A stretch of DNA of 64,000 nucleotides from VBDM01 sp964430565 (lineage in GTDB: Bacteria; Pseudomonadota; Gammaproteobacteria; Burkholderiales; SG8-39): contig CAYSFD010000028.1 in NCBI GenBank assembly GCA_964430565.1, positions 1 through 64,000 on the forward strand. The letters are read 5' to 3'. Shown piece by piece: positions 60,195 through 64,000 of the stretch. The notes beneath the pieces are model-generated. The model had not been told where the DNA came from and did no database searches. It saw nothing but the letters and a program-made list of their open reading frames with translations. Numbering within the stretch: the stretch's first letter is position 1; each line of letters starts with the position of its first letter. The position numbers were made by a program, and so were the translations under genes.

Positions 60195-62996
60195 ATGGAC
60201 CCGGGCGCAGGATTGCCGATTCTCAGTAAGGGCGAGCTGTTCGAGCGCCTCGCGCGGGGACACGCCGCACGCGTCACCGTGGTGACTCCCAACCGGCGCC
60301 TTCCCGGCGCGCTTGCGCGCGATTTCGATTCGCATCAGATCGCGCGCGGCTTCAGTCACTGGGAGTCCGCCGACATTCTGCCGTTTCCCGCGCTCGTCGA
60401 ACGCCTCTACGAGGACGCGCTCTATTCGGAGCTGGCGACCCAGCTTCCTATCCTGCTCTCGAGCGCGCAGGCACAGGCGCTCTGGGAAGAATCTATCGGG
60501 GCGAGCGAAGCGGGAAAGACGCTGTTGTCCGTACCGGGCGCCGCTGCGGAAGCGCGAGCCGCCTGGGAGATCGCGCATGCGTGGAGGCTTCTGCCGCGTC
60601 TCAAGGGCTATCCGGCGAACGACGATGCGAAGGCTTTTGCCGACTGGGTCTGGCGCTACGAGGGCATCACGAAGCGCGACCACCATACCGACCGCGCACG
60701 CCTGCCAGAAATCATCGCGCCGCACCTCGCGCACGCCGCCGTGCGCAAGCCGGGGGTGCTGGTCGCGTACGGCTTCGATACTCTCACCCCGCAACAAGGC
60801 GAGTTTTTCACGGCGCTCCGGGCCGCGGGCACCGGAGTGCTCGCCTGCAGGCCCGACGAGCGAGTTTCTCGCTCGTGTCGCATCGCGCTGACCTCTGCAA
60901 GAGATGAGATCCACGCCGCCGCGCGCTGGGCGAGAGATCGGCTGGAGGCGAATCCCAAAACGCGCATCGGCATCGTTGTTCCAGACCTCGCCAAGTCGCG
61001 CAACGCGGTTCGGCGCATCTTCGCTCAGGCGCTAGCGCCTGGTCACGTCCTGCCTGACGGCAGGGAAGAAAAGCTGCTGCCGTTCAACATCTCTCTCGCC
61101 GAGCCGCTGTCATCGTATCCGGTCGTCACTGCGGCATTCCTTGCTCTGGACGTCGCCCGCGGGGAAGTCGAGTTTCTGCGGGCAAGCCGGCTGATCCGCT
61201 CGCCTTTTATCGCCGGCGCCGAAGCGGAATTGACGAATCGTGCGCGGCTCGATGCCGAGCTGCGCCGGGTTGCGGGAGCGAAGATCGATGTAGAGCATCT
61301 GCGCCGCGCGATTGCGAAGCTCACCGCTTCGAACAATCCCTACCGCGTGCCTCCGTGCCCCATCCTTTCGCGTCGCCTGTCCGATCTCGCGAAATTCGGC
61401 AGGGAAAACCTCACCGGCTCCAGGCGCCCCGCGGAGTGGGGGAAGGCAATTTCCGGGTTGCTCGATCTGACCGGATTTCCCGGGGATGAGCGCCCCTTGA
61501 GCTCGGCCGAGTACCAGACGCTCAAGAAGTTCCACGAAGCGATCGCCGGCTTCGCCGCGCTCGACCGCGTCGCAGGCCGCATGCGCTTCGCAGACGCGTG
61601 CGCGCGCTTGGGGCGCATAGCTGCCGACACGCCGTTCCAACCCGAGACCCCCGACGTGCCGATCCAAGTGCTCGGCGTCATCGAAGCGACGGGAATGGAA
61701 TTCGACTATCTCTGGGTGATGGGGCTTACCGACGAGGCATGGCCGATTTCTGCGCGCCCGACCCCGTTCATTCCCGTCGCGCTGCAGCGCGCTGCGGGAG
61801 TGCCTGAATCCTCCGCGGCATCCTCGCTCGAGCTCGACCGGCGCAGAACGCAAGGCTGGCTCAAGGCGGCGGGCGAGGTCGTGCTTTCGCATCCGCTGCG
61901 CGAGGAAGATCGCGAGCTCGTGCCCAGCCCGCTCATCCGCGATATTCCGGAAACGAAGCTTGAAGACTTCGCGCTACCCGGCTACGACAGCCTGCGCGCC
62001 GCGATCCGCCGCGCGCGGGACGAGGAGCGTGAAGCCGATTCACGCGCTCCTGCAATTCCCCAAAATGCACCGAGCTCGGGCGGCACCTCCGTATTCGGCG
62101 ATCAGGCGGCATGTCCTTTCCGCGCTTTCGCCATTCACCGGCTCGCCGCGAAAGGATTGGAAATTCCGACGCCGGGGCCCGACTCACGCGACCGGGGAAC
62201 GCTTGTCCACGCAATGCTTGCCAAGGTCTGGGCGGACCTTAAGTCGAAGGCTCACCTGGACGCGGCTTCCGATCGCGATCTAGACGCGCTGCTCGCGGTC
62301 GCCGCCGACACGGCAATTGGGCGCCTGCGCTGGTCGCGGCCCGATGCGCTCGAGAGCCGTTTCGCCGAACTGGAGAAGGAGCGCCTTGTGAAGCTCGGCC
62401 GCGCCTGGCTGGAATTCGAGAAACAGCGCCCCGCGTTCGAGATTGCGGAGATCGAGAAAAAGCGTGCAGTGAGCTTCGGAGGCGTCACGGTGAACGCGAA
62501 GCTGGACCGCATGGACCGGCTGCAAGGAGGCGCCTGCGCCATCCTCGACTACAAGACCGGCCAGGCAAACGTCGGCGGTTGGCTCGGCGCGCGCCCCGAC
62601 GAGCCGCAGCTACCCCTTTATGCGGTAACCCGCGAAGAGAATGCAACCGATGACGTCGCCGCCGTAGCCTTTGCGTGCGTGAAGGTGGGTGAGATGGAGT
62701 TCAAGGGCATCGCGTGCGAAGAAGGCTTGATCCCCGAAGTGGGTACCCTCGCCAGGCAGCGGTCCAAGGCGGCGAAGCAGTATGGGTCATGGGACGAATT
62801 GCTCACCGGCTGGCGGAACGAGCTCGAAACCCTCGGGCGCGAATTCGCCTCCGGTGAGGCGCGGGTCGACCCCAAGGACAAGCACAAGCTCGCGACCTGC
62901 CTCTACTGCGAGGTGAAGCCCCTTTGCCGCATCTACGAGCGCACCGGCGCCCCGCTGGCCGATGACGAGGGCGGCGGTTTCGGGGAATCGAAATGA
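60195..62996 (+). CDS. AddB-like PD-(D/E)XK Fe-S nuclease (helicase-nuclease partner)
   Basis: 933 residues. N-terminal inactive-helicase-like half (VVTPNRRLPGALARDF, HWESADILPFPALVERL), then a C-terminal PD-(D/E)XK nuclease: Asp in NAKLDRMDRL, D-Y-K in ILDYKTGQANV. Four Cys positions flank it (QAACPFRAFA and TCLYCEVKPLCRIYE), the Fe-S staple of AddB-type nucleases. Coupled (ATGA) to a UvrD-type helicase gene, forming a RecBCD/AddAB-like double-strand-break resection machine. Confidence 0.9.
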   Translation: MDPGAGLPILSKGELFERLARGHAARVTVVTPNRRLPGALARDFDSHQIARGFSHWESADILPFPALVERLYEDALYSELATQLPILLSSAQAQALWEESIGASEAGKTLLSVPGAAAEARAAWEIAHAWRLLPRLKGYPANDDAKAFADWVWRYEGITKRDHHTDRARLPEIIAPHLAHAAVRKPGVLVAYGFDTLTPQQGEFFTALRAAGTGVLACRPDERVSRSCRIALTSARDEIHAAARWARDRLEANPKTRIGIVVPDLAKSRNAVRRIFAQALAPGHVLPDGREEKLLPFNISLAEPLSSYPVVTAAFLALDVARGEVEFLRASRLIRSPFIAGAEAELTNRARLDAELRRVAGAKIDVEHLRRAIAKLTASNNPYRVPPCPILSRRLSDLAKFGRENLTGSRRPAEWGKAISGLLDLTGFPGDERPLSSAEYQTLKKFHEAIAGFAALDRVAGRMRFADACARLGRIAADTPFQPETPDVPIQVLGVIEATGMEFDYLWVMGLTDEAWPISARPTPFIPVALQRAAGVPESSAASSLELDRRRTQGWLKAAGEVVLSHPLREEDRELVPSPLIRDIPETKLEDFALPGYDSLRAAIRRARDEEREADSRAPAIPQNAPSSGGTSVFGDQAACPFRAFAIHRLAAKGLEIPTPGPDSRDRGTLVHAMLAKVWADLKSKAHLDAASDRDLDALLAVAADTAIGRLRWSRPDALESRFAELEKERLVKLGRAWLEFEKQRPAFEIAEIEKKRAVSFGGVTVNAKLDRMDRLQGGACAILDYKTGQANVGGWLGARPDEPQLPLYAVTREENATDDVAAVAFACVKVGEMEFKGIACEEGLIPEVGTLARQRSKAAKQYGSWDELLTGWRNELETLGREFASGEARVDPKDKHKLATCLYCEVKPLCRIYERTGAPLADDEGGGFGESK

Positions 62997-64000
62997 GCGA
63001 TGCGGCCGCCGATCTGGGCGCGCGCAAGCGAGCGCTCGACCCGGCGCGCTCCTTCATCGTGCAGGCGCCGGCGGGCTCGGGGAAGACCGAGCTTCTGATC
63101 CAGCGCTACCTCGTTTTGCTCTCGTGCGTCGCGCAGCCGGAAGAAATAGCCGCGATTACATTCACCATCAAGGCCGCGGCCGAGATGCGCAAGCGCGTAT
63201 TCGATGCGCTCGCCGCGGCGCGCAGCGAACCCTGTCCGTCCGAGCCGCACCGTGCCCTTACCTGGGAGCACGCGCGCGCTGCGCTCGAGCGCGACCGCGC
63301 GCGGGGCTGGAAGCTGGAGGAGAACGCCGCGCGGCTTCGCATCCAGACCTTCGACGCGCTGTGCGCCTCGCTCACACGCCAGATGCCGGTGCTCGCGGCT
63401 TTTGGCGCGCAGCCCGAGCCGCTGGAGGATGCAAGCCCGCTCTACCGCGAAGCGGCGCGCGCCACGCTCGCGCTGCTCGAGGAGAAGGGTAAGCGTTCCG
63501 ATCTGGTCGCGAAGCTCCTCGCTTATCTCGACAACAACGTCGAAACCGCCGAAAACTTGCTCGCCGGCATGCTCGCGCGCCGCGACCACTGGCTGCGCAA
63601 TCTCTCCGGCGCGCACGACCGCGAAGCGCTTGAAGCTGCGCTTGCTTTCGAATGCCGCGCGCAGATCGCGAAGGCGAAGGCTCTGTTCCCGTCCTCGGCG
63701 AGGAGGGGTGGCAGCGAAGCGGCCGGGGTGGTGCTTCCCGCCGATGAAGACGTCGAAGGCTGGAAGCAGCTCGCCGCCAACCTCCTCAGGCGCGACGGCG
63801 AGTGGCGCAAGAAGAACGCCGCCGCACAGGCGCTGTCCGGGAATGAGGCGCTGCGCGAGGCGCTCGCGACGCTCCCCGGGTTGCCGTCGCAGCGCTATGC
63901 GGAAGCGCAGTGGGAAGCGCTCGAAGCGATCACGCAGGTCCTGCCGCTCGCGGTGGCGGAGTTGAAGCTCGTCTTCGCCGCGCGAGGGCGAGCCGACTTC
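62993..64000 (+). CDS. UvrD/Rep superfamily helicase, AddA-like (3' cut by window edge)
   Basis: Frame open to the window end, 336 residues seen. Walker A APAGSGKT at residues 25-32, motif Ia ITFTIKAAAEMRKRV (Ile where Arg is usual), and IQTFDALCASLTRQMP. It starts in an ATGA overlap with the nuclease gene. The C-terminal nuclease domain expected of AddA lies beyond the window. Confidence 0.92.
   Translation, partial: MSDAAADLGARKRALDPARSFIVQAPAGSGKTELLIQRYLVLLSCVAQPEEIAAITFTIKAAAEMRKRVFDALAAARSEPCPSEPHRALTWEHARAALERDRARGWKLEENAARLRIQTFDALCASLTRQMPVLAAFGAQPEPLEDASPLYREAARATLALLEEKGKRSDLVAKLLAYLDNNVETAENLLAGMLARRDHWLRNLSGAHDREALEAALAFECRAQIAKAKALFPSSARRGGSEAAGVVLPADEDVEGWKQLAANLLRRDGEWRKKNAAAQALSGNEALREALATLPGLPSQRYAEAQWEALEAITQVLPLAVAELKLVFAARGRADF

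Noticed and set aside
1..64000. Insertion sequence, integrase or prophage genes explaining the remnants
   Set aside because: No transposase, integrase, phage structural gene or terminal inverted repeats with target duplications were found.

Overview
This window comes from the chromosome of a betaproteobacterium with high GC content. I would place it near the Nitrosomonadales/Burkholderiales, but the species cannot be told from sequence alone. The evidence is gene order and family content: ilvB-ilvN-ilvC-psd-pssA-leuA, rplU-rpmA-obgE-proB next to a divergent ispB and tRNA-Pro, a PP0621-type small protein followed by pilS-pilR-ampD, a sigma factor with DUF3619 and DUF3106 partners, a PhaM-like granule protein, a fatty acid cis/trans isomerase, and a Bug-family tripartite tricarboxylate transport binding protein. 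No phage, insertion sequence, CRISPR array or rRNA was seen.

Layout. 1-12.6 kb is the most irregular part. It holds the end of an RND pump, a ribbon-helix-helix regulator, cti, a solute-binding protein, a methyltransferase, a duplicated outer-membrane/secreted-protein cassette, an AI-2E-type permease and two orphan binding proteins, mixed with several gene remnants. 12.5-14.4 kb is a minus-strand set: RDD protein, DUF3106, DUF3619 and an ECF-like sigma factor. 14.6-21.2 kb is branched-chain amino acid synthesis with two phospholipid genes embedded, and a putative leucine-rich leader before leuA. 21.4-31.4 kb carries yihY, pyrF, a lytic transglycosylase, proS, rppH, a rubrerythrin/Fe-S/DUF3501 trio, proB, obgE, rpmA and rplU. 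31.8-41.2 kb holds ispB, tRNA-Pro(CGG), pilS/pilR, ampD and nrdAB behind NrdR boxes. 41.3-48.5 kb is mixed: DUF2442, a histone H1-like gene with a -1 frame break, a lytic transglycosylase, an aminotransferase, a maeB remnant, a patatin, a PhaM-like protein, a quinone reductase and a prolyl aminopeptidase. 48.7-64 kb carries a CoA-type Nudix, a CbiB-like protein, phhB, an M48 protease, orn, a GlcD-type oxidase, pgi, a glycosyltransferase, rpmE, rho, trxA, fdxA and a nuclease/helicase pair cut by the window end.

What stands out. At least seven loci keep one or both ends of a recognisable gene but have lost the middle or the rest: AI-2E permease, outer-membrane protein, small secreted protein, flavin monooxygenase, SDR, wrbA and maeB. 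Two of them are copies of intact genes in the same window, and the outer-membrane/secreted pair has decayed reciprocally. Other points worth checking are the split H1-like gene, the Leu-rich peptide before leuA, the rubrerythrin trio with a palindrome at its predicted transcription start, and a sigma factor whose only start matching the family's usual N-terminus appears to be CTG.
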